NCBI GenBank assembly: GCA_902763365.1
Contig: CACWRT010000004.1
Coordinates: 1 to 54,680, forward strand
Reading direction: 5' to 3'
From: an uncultured Ruminococcus sp.
GTDB taxonomy: Bacteria; Bacillota; Clostridia; Oscillospirales; Acutalibacteraceae
Length of the DNA: 54,680 bases
Under the pieces are notes generated by a model. The model saw only the letters and a list, made by a program, of their open reading frames with translations. It did not search any database and was not told where the DNA came from. Positions 1 through 8,169 of the stretch are shown here, piece by piece. Each line of letters starts with the position of its first letter. The first letter of the stretch is position 1. The position numbers were made by a program, and so were the translations under genes.

Positions 1-92
1 TTACTGTGAAACTATCCCTGTCAAAAGCTAAAAAAGCGCAAAAATCCCCTATCAAAAATCCAAAGACACTTTTTTGAGCTTGAATTTAAAGC

Positions 93-1328
93 TTATGAGG
101 CAACTGCATGAGCATTCCAACCAAGCGCTTTTAGTTTTTTAAGGTATGCATTTATCTTGCGTTCTTTGTTAAACTGATTATAGTATTCAGCTCCGAGATC
201 TTTAAAAACCACTCCATCTTTCAGAATATGGTATATGGCTATAAGCATTGAGTGGGCAACTGCAACATAAGCACGTTTTTTACCACGATGAGCACTGATC
301 CTCATAAACTGTGCATAGAAATAAGATTTCTTGTTCTTTACGGCAGAATGTGCACAATTAACCAATGTACTGCGAAGAAGTGAGTTTCCCTTTCTTGTTT
401 TGCCGGATTTTCGCTTTGCAGCACTTTGATTATTGCCGGGACATAACCCCGCCCATGAAGATATGTGTGCATCGGTTTTGAAACGACCCATATCAGTACC
501 GATTACAGAGATAATAGCTTGTGCACTTGTATTCCCAATTCCGGTGACGCTCTGAATCATCTGAGATGCATCTTTTTCTTCTGGTTTCATAAAGTTGTCA
601 ATCTCATCATCAAGATTTTTGATATGAATGTTAAGCTCGTCTAAATGAGAAAGAAGTTCCTTCATCATTCTACGCTGAATCGGTGACATAACACCATTCA
701 AATCATCAATAATCTGTTCCTTGCTTGCTTTGAGATTGTGAGCAATTATTTTTCGATCATACATCTCATCAAACTTTGTTTCATCAAAGCTCTCTCCTGT
801 GAGTACATATTCCAAAATGTTACGTGCACTTTTTCCATTTATATCCCGTACAGTACCAGACAGCTTAATATTTGCCCCCTCCAGCATCTTTTGCAGACGA
901 TTTAACTCTCTTGTTTTTTCACCGACAAGACTTTTGCGATAAATTACAAGTTCTCTCAATTCTCGTTGATCCTTATTGGGAATGTAACTTGGTTGGAGCA
1001 GACCATGCTGAAGAAGATCTGCAATCCACTCCGCGTCTTTAACATCTGTCTTTCTTCCCGGAACAGCCTTCATGTGGCGGGCATTGACCACAATTGCGTT
1101 CAGTTCCGAAGATTCAAAGATGTTGTACAGAGGCTTCCAATACGAGGCTGTGCTTTCCATTGCTATCATCTGACAGCAATTTTCATTAAGCCAGTCAGCC
1201 AATGCAAGAAGTTCTCTGGTTGTTGCACCAAACTCACGTATCTCATGCTTGTTGCCTTTTTGTAAGCATGCTACAATGAGCTTCTTGTGCACATCAATAC
1301 CACAACAAATGTCGTAAACCTTATCCAT
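93..1328 (-). CDS. IS110-family transposase (DEDD recombinase)
   Basis: A 411-residue protein of full family length. The N-terminus has the DEDD/RuvC-like start (GIDVHK, with the first acidic residue in the Asp of that motif). The middle is a charged, coiled-coil-rich linker. The C-terminal half has the IS116/IS110/IS902 domain with the conserved stretch around SVTGIGNTSAQAII and the Gly-Ala-like WAGLCPG motif, followed by GKTRKGNSLLRS, where the catalytic serine is normally found. The family excises and integrates through a circular intermediate guided by an RNA from the element's non-coding end. The start is ATG 11 nt after an AGGAGG site. The frame is intact, so the element could be active. 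Confidence 0.95.
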   Translation of the reverse strand: MDKVYDICCGIDVHKKLIVACLQKGNKHEIREFGATTRELLALADWLNENCCQMIAMESTASYWKPLYNIFESSELNAIVVNARHMKAVPGRKTDVKDAEWIADLLQHGLLQPSYIPNKDQRELRELVIYRKSLVGEKTRELNRLQKMLEGANIKLSGTVRDINGKSARNILEYVLTGESFDETKFDEMYDRKIIAHNLKASKEQIIDDLNGVMSPIQRRMMKELLSHLDELNIHIKNLDDEIDNFMKPEEKDASQMIQSVTGIGNTSAQAIISVIGTDMGRFKTDAHISSWAGLCPGNNQSAAKRKSGKTRKGNSLLRSTLVNCAHSAVKNKKSYFYAQFMRISAHRGKKRAYVAVAHSMLIAIYHILKDGVVFKDLGAEYYNQFNKERKINAYLKKLKALGWNAHAVAS

Positions 1329-1399
1329 AATAGCACCTCCTGGATATATTTACGGCACGGCACCCTGTCTGTTGTCATTTTACTGTACGTCCTTTTGCC

Positions 1400-1560
1400 A
1401 AAAAAGTGGCTGGACAGATGGTGGTGCAAATGAGAGTGCCATAAATCAGTTTAGTTGACGAGCTACAAGCTCAAATTTATAACGATCTTTGCCGTTAATA
1501 CCAGTATAAACGATTGGCGAATTTAAAACAATCCCCTGTACGCTGTCCAGTTTCATTTAT
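1400..1560 (-). ncRNA. Candidate bridge RNA region of the IS110 element
   Basis: This is the non-coding end upstream of the transposase, where IS110 elements encode their bridge RNA. An 8-bp inverted repeat (CTGGACAG 1410-1417, CTGTCCAG 1543-1550) can close a domain of about 140 nt. Inside it are small hairpins: GAGCT/AGCTC at 1460-1472 and TAACG/CGTTA at 1480-1497, the latter with an 8-nt loop. The 10-mer at 1418-1427, inside the domain, is repeated at 1559-1568, as expected if a guide loop copies the element end. RNA limits and loop assignment are inferred. Confidence 0.45.
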
Positions 1561-1757
1561 GGTGGTGCCACATATATGGGGCATGGGGGTTTTCGAATTT
1601 GATAATAAATACCTGATTCCCAACTAAAACAACTTAATTCTTCACTATTCATACTTCACTTTCCGCACTAAAAATAGTTCTGAATTGTAAAAAACATTTC
1701 TGAAAAAATTCTTACAAAATTTTAAGAAAAAAATCGTGAAATACGGCAAAATGATTG

Positions 1758-1786
1758 TTGACATAAAATGATAGGATTAGTATAAT
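1758..1786 (+). promoter_or_regulatory. Consensus sigma-A promoter of the solute-binding-like gene
   Basis: TTGACA (1758-1763), a 17-nt spacer, then TATAAT (1781-1786), a perfect match to consensus 49 nt before the first ATG of the next gene. Strong constitutive expression is expected. Confidence 0.85.
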
Positions 1787-1834
1787 AATATAGTATTATG
1801 AAAATCATGGATATTTATAGGTATCTGGAGGAAT

Positions 1835-3217
1835 ATGATGAGTATGATGAAAAAACTAACAGCTGCATTGCTCACTGTTGCAATGACAGCTTCAATGGCT
1901 GTAATGTCTGCCTGCGGCGATCAGAACGGAAATGAAGAAGAACCGTCTGAGGCGGAATCTTCTGTTGCAGACACCGATACACAGGTGAGTCAGGAATCTT
2001 CCGAAACTATTGAAGATATCAGCGCCATAACTGCTAATCCCGAGCTTACAAAGGATCAGCTCAATAGTCTTAACGACTTTGTATCACAGTATAAAAAAAT
2101 CCCTAAAATCTCACTTCAGGGTGAAAATATTGAGGCTCTCGGCATAGCTAAGGATAAAAAAGTCAGCTTTGTTGCCGATAATTCTAATTTTACTTTTACT
2201 AATCTGGTACTTGACCAGTTCAAGACAGCTTCAAAGATAGTAGGTCTGAAAGAGGTGGTTGCAGACGAATCAAACGGAACCGCCGCATTCTATAACTCTG
2301 CTATCGAAAAAGCAACTAAGAACAAGGATACCGATCTTGTGCTTCTTTACGGCGATATCAATAAAGATCCTCTTGCTACCACAATTGAAACAGCTCAGGC
2401 TAACGGTATCAATATAGTGTCTGGCGGCTATGTGGGCAGAGATATGAAGGATCACTATGTTGATTACACTATTCCCATTGACTACAACCTTGCAGGCAAG
2501 CTTCTTGCAGACTGGGCTATAACAAGCAACAAGGGTAAGGTTAATGCGCTGGCGCTCAACAATTCCGATTCAATGATATCAACTTCCATATATAAGGGCT
2601 TTACGGATGAGTTCGTATCGTACGTTTCCGAAGGTTACTGTACCGTTCTCAGCGGTGCATCAATTGAGATAGGCAACGGACTTTCCACAAAAATAAAACA
2701 GGCTCTTGAAAAGGACAGAAACCTCAATTATATTGTCGTTCTTGATGAGAATATGATAAGCGACGCAGTAAATGCTGTTGAACAGAGCGGCAAAAAGATC
2801 AGTATTATCGCTACGGGCGGTAGTACAGCCGCTTTTAATGCCTGCGAGCAGGAAAAAATAGATGTGCTTGTTGCGCAGAGCTATGAGTGGACTGCATATG
2901 CAATGATGGACTACGTTCTGAGAATTCTTGGTAATAAGACTCTCCCGGAAATACAGAGTGTTCCCGTCAGAGTTGTTGATAAGGATATTATACAGAATGA
3001 AACCAAAAACTCCGAATATACCGAGATAGATGGCTTTGATGAGATATGCTTCGGTTCTAACTTCATCACCGACTACAGAAAAATGTGGGGGCTTGAGGTG
3101 GATACCGAATCAAGCTCTGAAGATGGCGAAAACGGTGATGGCGGAGAAGACTATCAGGATTACACTGAGGAAACCTATGAAGATGACGGCGGCGAAGATG
3201 ATTATTATTACGAATGA
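1835..3217 (+). CDS. Lipoprotein with a type 1 periplasmic sugar-binding fold
   Basis: A 460-residue protein with a lipoprotein signal ending in VMSAC and then a Ser/Glu-rich linker. Residues about 105-410 follow the RbsB/Peripl_BP_4 pattern: two alpha/beta lobes with motifs such as KVSFVADNSNFTFTN, DLVLLYGDIN, VNALALNNSDS and IIATGGSTAAF, like ribose or xylose binding proteins. The C-terminal 35 residues are an acidic Asp/Glu/Tyr-rich tail, unusual for the family. No ABC permease or ATPase genes are adjacent, so it may work with a distant transporter or as a receptor. GGAGG at 1827-1831 suits ATG 1838 (6 nt) better than ATG 1835 (3 nt); the start could be either. The ligand is not predictable. 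Confidence 0.85.
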   Translation: MMSMMKKLTAALLTVAMTASMAVMSACGDQNGNEEEPSEAESSVADTDTQVSQESSETIEDISAITANPELTKDQLNSLNDFVSQYKKIPKISLQGENIEALGIAKDKKVSFVADNSNFTFTNLVLDQFKTASKIVGLKEVVADESNGTAAFYNSAIEKATKNKDTDLVLLYGDINKDPLATTIETAQANGINIVSGGYVGRDMKDHYVDYTIPIDYNLAGKLLADWAITSNKGKVNALALNNSDSMISTSIYKGFTDEFVSYVSEGYCTVLSGASIEIGNGLSTKIKQALEKDRNLNYIVVLDENMISDAVNAVEQSGKKISIIATGGSTAAFNACEQEKIDVLVAQSYEWTAYAMMDYVLRILGNKTLPEIQSVPVRVVDKDIIQNETKNSEYTEIDGFDEICFGSNFITDYRKMWGLEVDTESSSEDGENGDGGEDYQDYTEETYEDDGGEDDYYYE

Positions 3218-3311
3218 TCTTCCCCACTGCTCATCATACAGATAATGCTGTCTGCATTTGTCTTTACTCCTCGTTTGTAAAATATGTAAAAATAATTAAA
3301 GGAGGAAGAAT

Positions 3312-4634
3312 ATGAAAGTATGTGCGTCATGCGGTGCATCGCTTCCCGATGGTGCTGCGTTTTGTATAGCCTGCGGGTCAAAAGAGTTCAAGAGTGAGTT
3401 TATGCCTGATCTTGATGCTCCCCAGCCTGAAAAACCAAAAATAGAGTACGATCAGTATGGTCGTCCTATTGGTCAGCAGTTTGCTCAGCAGCAATATGAA
3501 CAGCCTCATTTTTCGGAAAGCTACGAAGATCAATATGAACAGAAATTTTCCGATCAGGTTGATCATCCTCAGTTCCTTGAGGGATATCAGAGCTCGGGCT
3601 ATAGTCAGTCCCAGTCGTATGATACTCCCCAATACATAGAAGGATATCAGCCACAGTATTCCCAACAATATCAACAGTATCAGCAGCCCGCTTATGATGA
3701 CTCGCAGCAGTATCAGCAGCGGTCTGTGTACGAGCAGTCACAGCAGTATCAGCAGCAGCCTGTGTACGAGCAGTCACAGCAGTATCAGCAGCAGCCTGCG
3801 TACGAGCAGCCGCAGCAGTATCAGCAGCAGCCTGCGTACGAGCAGTCACAGCAGTATCAGCAGCAGCCTGCGTACGAGCAGTCACAGCAGTATCAGCAGC
3901 AGCCTGCGTACGAGCAGTCACAGCAGTATCAGCAGCATCCTGTGTACGAGCAGCCGCAGCAGTATCAGCAGCAGCCTGTGTACGAGCAGCCGCAGCAGTA
4001 TCAGCAGCAGCCTGTTTACGAAGAACCACAGCAATATCAGCAGCCTGTTGTTCCTGAGCCTGAACCTGATCCGAAACCTGTAGAGAAAGAATTTGATCCG
4101 TATGAGGCAGCTAAGGAAAACAGCAACAAAGTTGATCCCCATGAGGCTGCCAAGAACTTCAAATTCGAGAAAAAAGAGCCTTCCGAGCAGCAGGAGGAAA
4201 TACCCGAGAATCCGAAAAATCTTAAAGAGTATATTGCATATTTCAGGAACACAGATGATCATACCAATGAATATGATCCATATAAATTCTCCGAAAAGAA
4301 AAGTATCTGCCGTCTTACGGTACTTGGACCAACATTCTGGCTTCCGTTTGTGGCTGCAAAAGATAGTGCTTCCGCAAGATTTTATGCTAATCAGGGACTT
4401 TTAGTGTTTATCGTTGAACTAATATTACTGATTCCCGAGGTCATTTTCACTACTATCGTTGGTATAGGCTTCTCCCTTGGAGCTCAAATAATTGTAGGAC
4501 TTGTTATCGATGTCATCCTGACCCTGATCATTTATTCCGTTCCCATCTTCATGATCGCTTCCGCCTGGAAAGATATGAATGAGGGCAAAATCAAAGACAT
4601 CCCCTTTATCGGAAAACTGAGGATAATAAAATAA
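3312..4634 (+). CDS. Zinc-ribbon membrane protein with a Q/Y-rich 12-residue repeat array
   Basis: A 440-residue protein. Residues 1-25 are a zinc ribbon (C4xxC7 ... C18xxC21). Then comes a long low-complexity region rich in Gln, Tyr and Pro with nine tandem copies of a 12-residue unit of the type QQYQQQPAYEQS. An acidic/Lys linker leads to a C-terminal domain of about 120 residues with two or three membrane segments (around LLVFIVELILLIPEVIF and VGLVIDVILTLIIYSVPIF), resembling DUF4870/Tic20-like proteins of Firmicutes, which are often fused to zinc ribbons. The cytosolic N-terminal half is intrinsically disordered and prion-like in composition. GGAGG lies 6 nt before the ATG. A terminator follows at 4785. 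Function unknown. Confidence 0.85.
   Translation: MKVCASCGASLPDGAAFCIACGSKEFKSEFMPDLDAPQPEKPKIEYDQYGRPIGQQFAQQQYEQPHFSESYEDQYEQKFSDQVDHPQFLEGYQSSGYSQSQSYDTPQYIEGYQPQYSQQYQQYQQPAYDDSQQYQQRSVYEQSQQYQQQPVYEQSQQYQQQPAYEQPQQYQQQPAYEQSQQYQQQPAYEQSQQYQQQPAYEQSQQYQQHPVYEQPQQYQQQPVYEQPQQYQQQPVYEEPQQYQQPVVPEPEPDPKPVEKEFDPYEAAKENSNKVDPHEAAKNFKFEKKEPSEQQEEIPENPKNLKEYIAYFRNTDDHTNEYDPYKFSEKKSICRLTVLGPTFWLPFVAAKDSASARFYANQGLLVFIVELILLIPEVIFTTIVGIGFSLGAQIIVGLVIDVILTLIIYSVPIFMIASAWKDMNEGKIKDIPFIGKLRIIK
3705..4028 (+). repeat. Nine tandem 36-bp coding repeats
   Basis: Nine contiguous in-frame 36-nt units encode QQYQQ-x-P/S-x-YEQ-S/P, with a partial tenth from 4029. The units are nearly identical at the DNA level and differ mainly at single positions (GCG/GTG for Ala/Val, TCA/CCG for Ser/Pro). 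This is a setting for repeat-number change by slippage or recombination. Confidence 0.95.
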
Positions 4635-4651
4635 GCTGCGTTGCAGCTTAT

Positions 4652-4694
4652 AGCTCAGAGCTAAGAGCTAAGGGCTCAGAGCATGAGGGCTCAG
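4652..4694. repeat. Heptamer array, AGCTCAG/AGCTAAG type
   Basis: Six units with 7-nt spacing (AGCTCAG, AGCTAAG, AGCTAAG, GGCTCAG, AGCATGA, GGCTCAG, the last shifted by one base) just after the zinc-ribbon gene. The same unit types recur at 54350-54380 and 54653-54680. Confidence 0.75.
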
Positions 4695-4784
4695 ACTTTC
4701 TGACGGATTATGTTATTCCTATGCGGTGAGAAGGTTTTCTTAAATCCGACTCAGATTGAGAAGACAATTAAACAGAATATAATT

Positions 4785-4836
4785 TCAGCTCAAAGCTTTG
4801 CAAATTACAGGTTTGCACGCTTTGAGCTGATTTTTT
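4785..4836 (+). terminator. Intrinsic terminator downstream of the zinc-ribbon gene
   Basis: A 12-bp perfect stem (TCAGCTCAAAGC 4785-4796 with GCTTTGAGCTGA 4819-4830) extended by an inner TGCAAA/TTTGCA pairing, followed by six T. The rest of 4635-4975 holds the heptamer arrays at 4652 and 4964 and no gene. Confidence 0.8.
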
Positions 4837-4963
4837 ATTATTTAGTGTGTAAATAGGGAAAAATCATGTTATCTCCATATCGGTATTGACCAGAACGCTG
4901 TATAATATAGCTCTGACATAAATTATAAAAATCCGGTATTGTGCAGAACAGCCATAAACCATT

Positions 4964-4991
4964 ATTCACTATTCACTATTCATTATTCATT
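4964..4991. repeat. Heptamer array, ATTCACT/ATTCATT type, overlapping a stop codon
   Basis: Four exact 7-nt units: ATTCACT, ATTCACT, ATTCATT, ATTCATT. The array overlaps the end of the MBL-fold gene on the minus strand and supplies its last codons (Met-Asn-Asn-Glu-stop). Confidence 0.85.
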
Positions 4992-5785
4992 AAAAAACTG
5001 CTGTGTGTGAAGAGGAAAGTGATTTCGGGGTAGTCTTTTTTGAGGGATTTCAGAGTGTTGAGTGTATCGGAATAATCGTTGGGATAGCACTGGCTTTTCA
5101 GCAGAGCGGAAGATGGTGTGAGGTCGTTTTCTATAGCCGATTCATCAATAGAAGCGTCTGCTGCAAAGAAAATGTTTTTCTCGGGAAGAAAAAAGCCTGT
5201 CATGGCTTTTGCATGACCCGGTAGATCGACTGCAAGTATGCTGCCGTCACCGAAAACATCAAATACCCATTTAAAGTAGTCTTTCAGAATAGTCTGACCT
5301 TCAAAGATACCGGCTGCTTTTTTAGGTACTTCCTGGGGCGGCATAACAGACGGCATAAGACCGTCTGTGGGGTCGCAAAGTATGACCAGAGTCAGAACCT
5401 TTGCACCCGAACAAAGCTCGTATCTCGGAAGGAGTTTCAGCCCTCCGCAGCATTGAGGGTCGCAGTGTGTGAGAAGGACTTTTCTTACAATGCGGGGATC
5501 AAGCTTGTCTTTTTCAAGCTGCTTATCTATAAAATCCTCTTCGGTAAAGGTTACAGAATATTTTGTAAGGAACTTTGCAAATGATACGGGATTATGCTTT
5601 AGTAAATTACTGCATCCCGTATTTATGAGTATAGTTCCGTATTTTCTATGTTCAAGCATAAATACATTTATGGGCAGCTTCTTTTTAGGAATACTGCATT
5701 TTTTGTACAATATAGGAAAATTAAACTCCTCGTAACCGCATATATATCTTTTTAAGCTGATTATTTTATCTTTGTTTTTATTCAT
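4976..5785 (-). CDS. MBL-fold protein with a degenerate metal site
   Basis: A 269-residue protein with the metallo-beta-lactamase fold order of the N-acyl-homoserine-lactonase-like branch: VFMLEHRKYGTILINTGC (normally IDTG), LLTHCDPQCCGG at 105-115, VDLPGHA with H191, FFAAD with D210, FLFTH with H261. The usual T-H-x-H/D-x-D-H motif reads T106-H107-C-D109-P-Q111-C112, so the Asp-His pair is Gln-Cys. H107, D109, H191, D210 and H261 remain, so one metal may still bind, but normal two-metal hydrolysis is doubtful. AGGAG precedes the ATG. It lies 34 nt after the Ser/Glu-rich membrane protein gene and is probably co-transcribed with it. The C-terminal residues come from a heptamer array. Confidence 0.75.
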   Translation of the reverse strand: MNKNKDKIISLKRYICGYEEFNFPILYKKCSIPKKKLPINVFMLEHRKYGTILINTGCSNLLKHNPVSFAKFLTKYSVTFTEEDFIDKQLEKDKLDPRIVRKVLLTHCDPQCCGGLKLLPRYELCSGAKVLTLVILCDPTDGLMPSVMPPQEVPKKAAGIFEGQTILKDYFKWVFDVFGDGSILAVDLPGHAKAMTGFFLPEKNIFFAADASIDESAIENDLTPSSALLKSQCYPNDYSDTLNTLKSLKKDYPEITFLFTHSSFLMNNE

Positions 5786-5819
5786 ACCTACTCCTGTTTA
5801 CTCAATATCTTGGTCGTCC

Positions 5820-6596
5820 CTAATACTTATATTTCTTTCTTCCACCCTTCATGGGTTTGTAAGAATGTTTGTGATAACGTTTTCTGCCGAAAGAGAAATC
5901 TCCGCCGCCTTTAAGATTAAGGATAAGTATGAGCAGTATAAACACTACTACACCGATAACCGACCATATTATTACTCCCATAAGAAAGGATGAATCCTGT
6001 TCTTCGGAATAAAGATCAAGTTCGGAAGAGGATCTGGACAGGGGCAGCGGAGTGTTTATGAGTCCTTTTTCGCCGCCTGTTTCTTTATTCAGAATTACCG
6101 AGTTTTCCTGATTTTTTTTCTTGCTTTCATAATCGGGATCATCGGCGGGAAGAATAAATTGCAAAGCCCTTATTTTTTCAAAGGGATCGGCTACAGACAA
6201 CTCTGATTCTTCCTCGCTGCTTTGCAGATCGCTGTTCTGATCTGATGTTTCTTCTGAATTGCTGCTTTCTTCGCCGTAGGATGTTTCTTCATTGGAGCTG
6301 TCCTGACTGCTTTCGTCCTGAGATAAATAATCAGTGCTTGTTTCATATGAAGTATCATTCTGCGACTCATACGAATATTCCTGTGAATATGATTCTTCAT
6401 ATGATACCTCCGAGGTAAGGGAAGCTTCCTCGCTTACCTCAATACTACTGAACTGTTCAAAAGACTGTTCAGGATCGAATGATGATTCAGACATTGAAAA
6501 ATCAGATTCGCTTTCTGCTTCGGCATAAACAGGTAAAGTCAAAGAAAATATCGCAGCTGCCGCAAGTATTGCTGCGATAACTCTTTTTATGGTCAT
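5820..6596 (-). CDS. Ser/Glu-rich single-pass surface protein
   Basis: A 258-residue protein: signal peptide (1-25), a long Ser/Glu/Tyr low-complexity extracellular region (about 28-130), a short ordered stretch, one membrane helix (around GVIIWSVIGVVVFILLILIL) and a basic Lys/Arg/Tyr cytosolic tail. The topology resembles an extracellular stalk or receptor-like membrane protein, but no known domain is recognised. A minus-strand promoter (TTGGGT, 17 nt, TATAAT) lies at 6636-6664. The RBS before the ATG is weak (GGCGGTG). The MBL-fold gene follows within 34 nt. Confidence 0.75.
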   Translation of the reverse strand: MTIKRVIAAILAAAAIFSLTLPVYAEAESESDFSMSESSFDPEQSFEQFSSIEVSEEASLTSEVSYEESYSQEYSYESQNDTSYETSTDYLSQDESSQDSSNEETSYGEESSNSEETSDQNSDLQSSEEESELSVADPFEKIRALQFILPADDPDYESKKKNQENSVILNKETGGEKGLINTPLPLSRSSSELDLYSEEQDSSFLMGVIIWSVIGVVVFILLILILNLKGGGDFSFGRKRYHKHSYKPMKGGRKKYKY

Positions 6597-6635
6597 TTTG
6601 GTTCACCGCCGTTTTTATCTAATATTCCATTTCAT

Positions 6636-6664
6636 ATTATAACAGAATTTTTCAGTGTACCCAA
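6636..6664 (-). promoter_or_regulatory. Promoter of the Ser/Glu-rich membrane protein gene
   Basis: Read on the minus strand: -35 TTGGGT (6659-6664), 17-nt spacer, -10 TATAAT (6636-6641). The ATG lies 39 nt downstream of the -10 box. Confidence 0.6.
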
Positions 6665-6726
6665 CTGTTATTTTGACAAATTTTGACATTTGGCGTTGTG
6701 CATTTTAATAGAATATGCACAATAGT

Positions 6727-7866
6727 CTATTGTCTTTCTGTATCCTGACTGATATGTTCATTCAAGGTTTCTGCAAGGACTGTTCCGAGCAGATAGCCTG
6801 TATATCGTACCTCGGTTATGGAATTTGAATCCGATCCGACTTCTATCAGCAGCGACCCGGGAGTCAGATCCATATGATAGGTAAAATCACCGAAATCAAC
6901 CGGCCTTGCAAGGTCAGGGAACATAACAGAGGCTTTTTTCTGAATATTCAGCGCAAACCTGAGATTATATTCCCAGTCGGTAAAACCGGGATCATCGTCA
7001 TAGTTATAACCCGCGAGTATCATAAATTGAGCAGCTTTTTTACCGTCAATTGTGCAGACAGGCTTGGAACGGCTGCTTTCGCTGCCAATACCGTCACGGT
7101 GTATATCCAACAGAACCTTTATAGACGGGTATTTTTCAAGATAGTCCGTTACCGTATCATAGCTTTTGTCGTAAGCGTCCGTATAGCTTGCATCATGGAC
7201 GGTAGTATCGTGAATAGTCCGTATACCGTTTTTTTCAAGCACCTTAGTTATTTCTTCACCTACAGCACAGACATTTTCACTGTTATTGCTGCTTCTGGGG
7301 TAGAAGCTTTCATAATAATATCCGGTATCATAAGGAAGAAAGCTTTCGCTTGTATGGGTATGGTATATAAGTACCTGGGGTTCATTGTTTTTTTCTATGG
7401 AAAAACCCAGCCGCCCATGAAGTTCTTCTTCAATATCAATTTCAGCAGAGGAAATATTTTTTACCTGAACTCCGCCGAAGGCTTCGTTTCCCTGAACGGA
7501 AGTAAATTCAAGAACGGGGTATTGTTCTTCGCCTTCGTGATCTGCGTCATACCTGTCAAGCTCGGACTGGGCAGGTTCATAGTATTGAAAATCAATTTCG
7601 GATACTCCTGACGTTTGTGACACTGCCCTTGACTGTTCACCGGGCTTTTCGGCAGCAGAATTTTGTAACTCACTTACCTCGGGAGAAGGCGCTGCGGCGG
7701 CCTGATACTTATAATTTCCCGACGGAAGTACAGTCTGTGCCGCAATTTCATCAAGTGACCCTATAACCCCTGTCTGTCCTATCCTTGTGATCGTACAAAC
7801 AACTGCGAGTGACAGCAGTCCCGCCGTCATTCCTGCCAGCCCGACTTTATGGAGTGTTATTTTCAT
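6727..7866 (-). CDS. spoIIP: Stage II sporulation protein P (SpoIIP)
   Basis: A 379-residue protein with an N-terminal membrane anchor (AGMTAGLLSLAVVCTI), a low-complexity linker and the SpoIIP catalytic domain from about residue 160. Signature motifs are VLIYHTHTSESF, LLDIHRDG and SLLIEVGSDSNS, which carry the zinc-binding His and Glu residues of this amidase/endopeptidase. SpoIIP cleaves peptidoglycan with SpoIID during engulfment of the forespore. ATG 7866 is 7 nt after GAGG; an in-frame TTG at 7872 is too close to it. It is divergent from gpr, while in Bacillus the two genes are adjacent in the same direction. Confidence 0.93.
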   Translation of the reverse strand: MKITLHKVGLAGMTAGLLSLAVVCTITRIGQTGVIGSLDEIAAQTVLPSGNYKYQAAAAPSPEVSELQNSAAEKPGEQSRAVSQTSGVSEIDFQYYEPAQSELDRYDADHEGEEQYPVLEFTSVQGNEAFGGVQVKNISSAEIDIEEELHGRLGFSIEKNNEPQVLIYHTHTSESFLPYDTGYYYESFYPRSSNNSENVCAVGEEITKVLEKNGIRTIHDTTVHDASYTDAYDKSYDTVTDYLEKYPSIKVLLDIHRDGIGSESSRSKPVCTIDGKKAAQFMILAGYNYDDDPGFTDWEYNLRFALNIQKKASVMFPDLARPVDFGDFTYHMDLTPGSLLIEVGSDSNSITEVRYTGYLLGTVLAETLNEHISQDTERQ

Positions 7867-8057
7867 AATCAAACCTCGTTTTTAGTTTATAGTTTTCGTT
7901 TTTTCCTTCTGAACTGCTTATAGTAATTACAATTTACTCTTACTAATTATATTCCTTGTTTTTTACCGTTATGACAGCGCAGTGAAGTTGTTTTAGCCCG
8001 GATTTGGAACCATCAACTATAAACTTATAAATAGTCATAAAAAGGGAAACTATATTA

Positions 8058-8092
8058 AGTGTGAAGTGTGAAGAGTGGAGTGTGGAGTTGTG
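8058..8092. repeat. Heptamer array, AGTGTGA type, between spoIIP and gpr
   Basis: Five 7-nt units: AGTGTGA, AGTGTGA, AGAGTGG, AGTGTGG, AGTTGTG. The same family, reverse-complemented, occurs at 35247-35281. The rest of the 7867-8169 gap must contain both sporulation promoters, but I see no convincing sigma-E or sigma-G boxes. Confidence 0.8.
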
Positions 8093-8169
8093 ATCTAAAC
8101 TCTGATTTTTACTCTGTTTCCGTTTTGTATTACTATTAACTATAAATGAACTACAGGGAGGAAATAAGG

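Larger units (their letters stand above)
1..1568 (-). mobile_element. IS110-family insertion sequence (ends not resolved)
   Basis: One transposase gene on the minus strand with about 240 nt of non-coding DNA upstream of its start and about 90 nt downstream. This is the layout of the IS110 subgroup, where the long non-coding end precedes the gene, rather than IS1111, where it follows. No terminal inverted repeats or target duplication are visible, as expected for the family. The right limit is a guess: a 10-bp direct repeat (ATGGTGGTGC at 1418-1427 and 1559-1568) suggests the end lies just beyond 1568. The other end may lie outside the window. Confidence 0.6.

Noticed and set aside
1-92. ATCCCCT at 45-51 and 1531-1537 as direct repeats flanking the IS
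   Set aside because: Only 7 nt, and the second copy falls inside the presumed element; likely chance.
3705-4028. 36-bp repeats resembling a CRISPR repeat length
   Set aside because: The units are contiguous with no spacers and lie in frame inside a gene; no cas genes are present.
3466-4029. Long minus-strand frame with Ala/Thr/Asp repeats
   Set aside because: It is the antisense shadow of the Q/Y repeat array; its periodicity comes from the 36-bp units and it has no RBS.
6874-7611. 245-codon plus-strand frame
   Set aside because: Antisense to spoIIP, with composition like an antisense reading and no promoter or RBS.
8146-8169. Upstream ATG for gpr
   Set aside because: No ribosome-binding site before it, while GGGAGG stands 8 nt before ATG 8170; kept only as an alternative because it gives a Bacillus-length propeptide.
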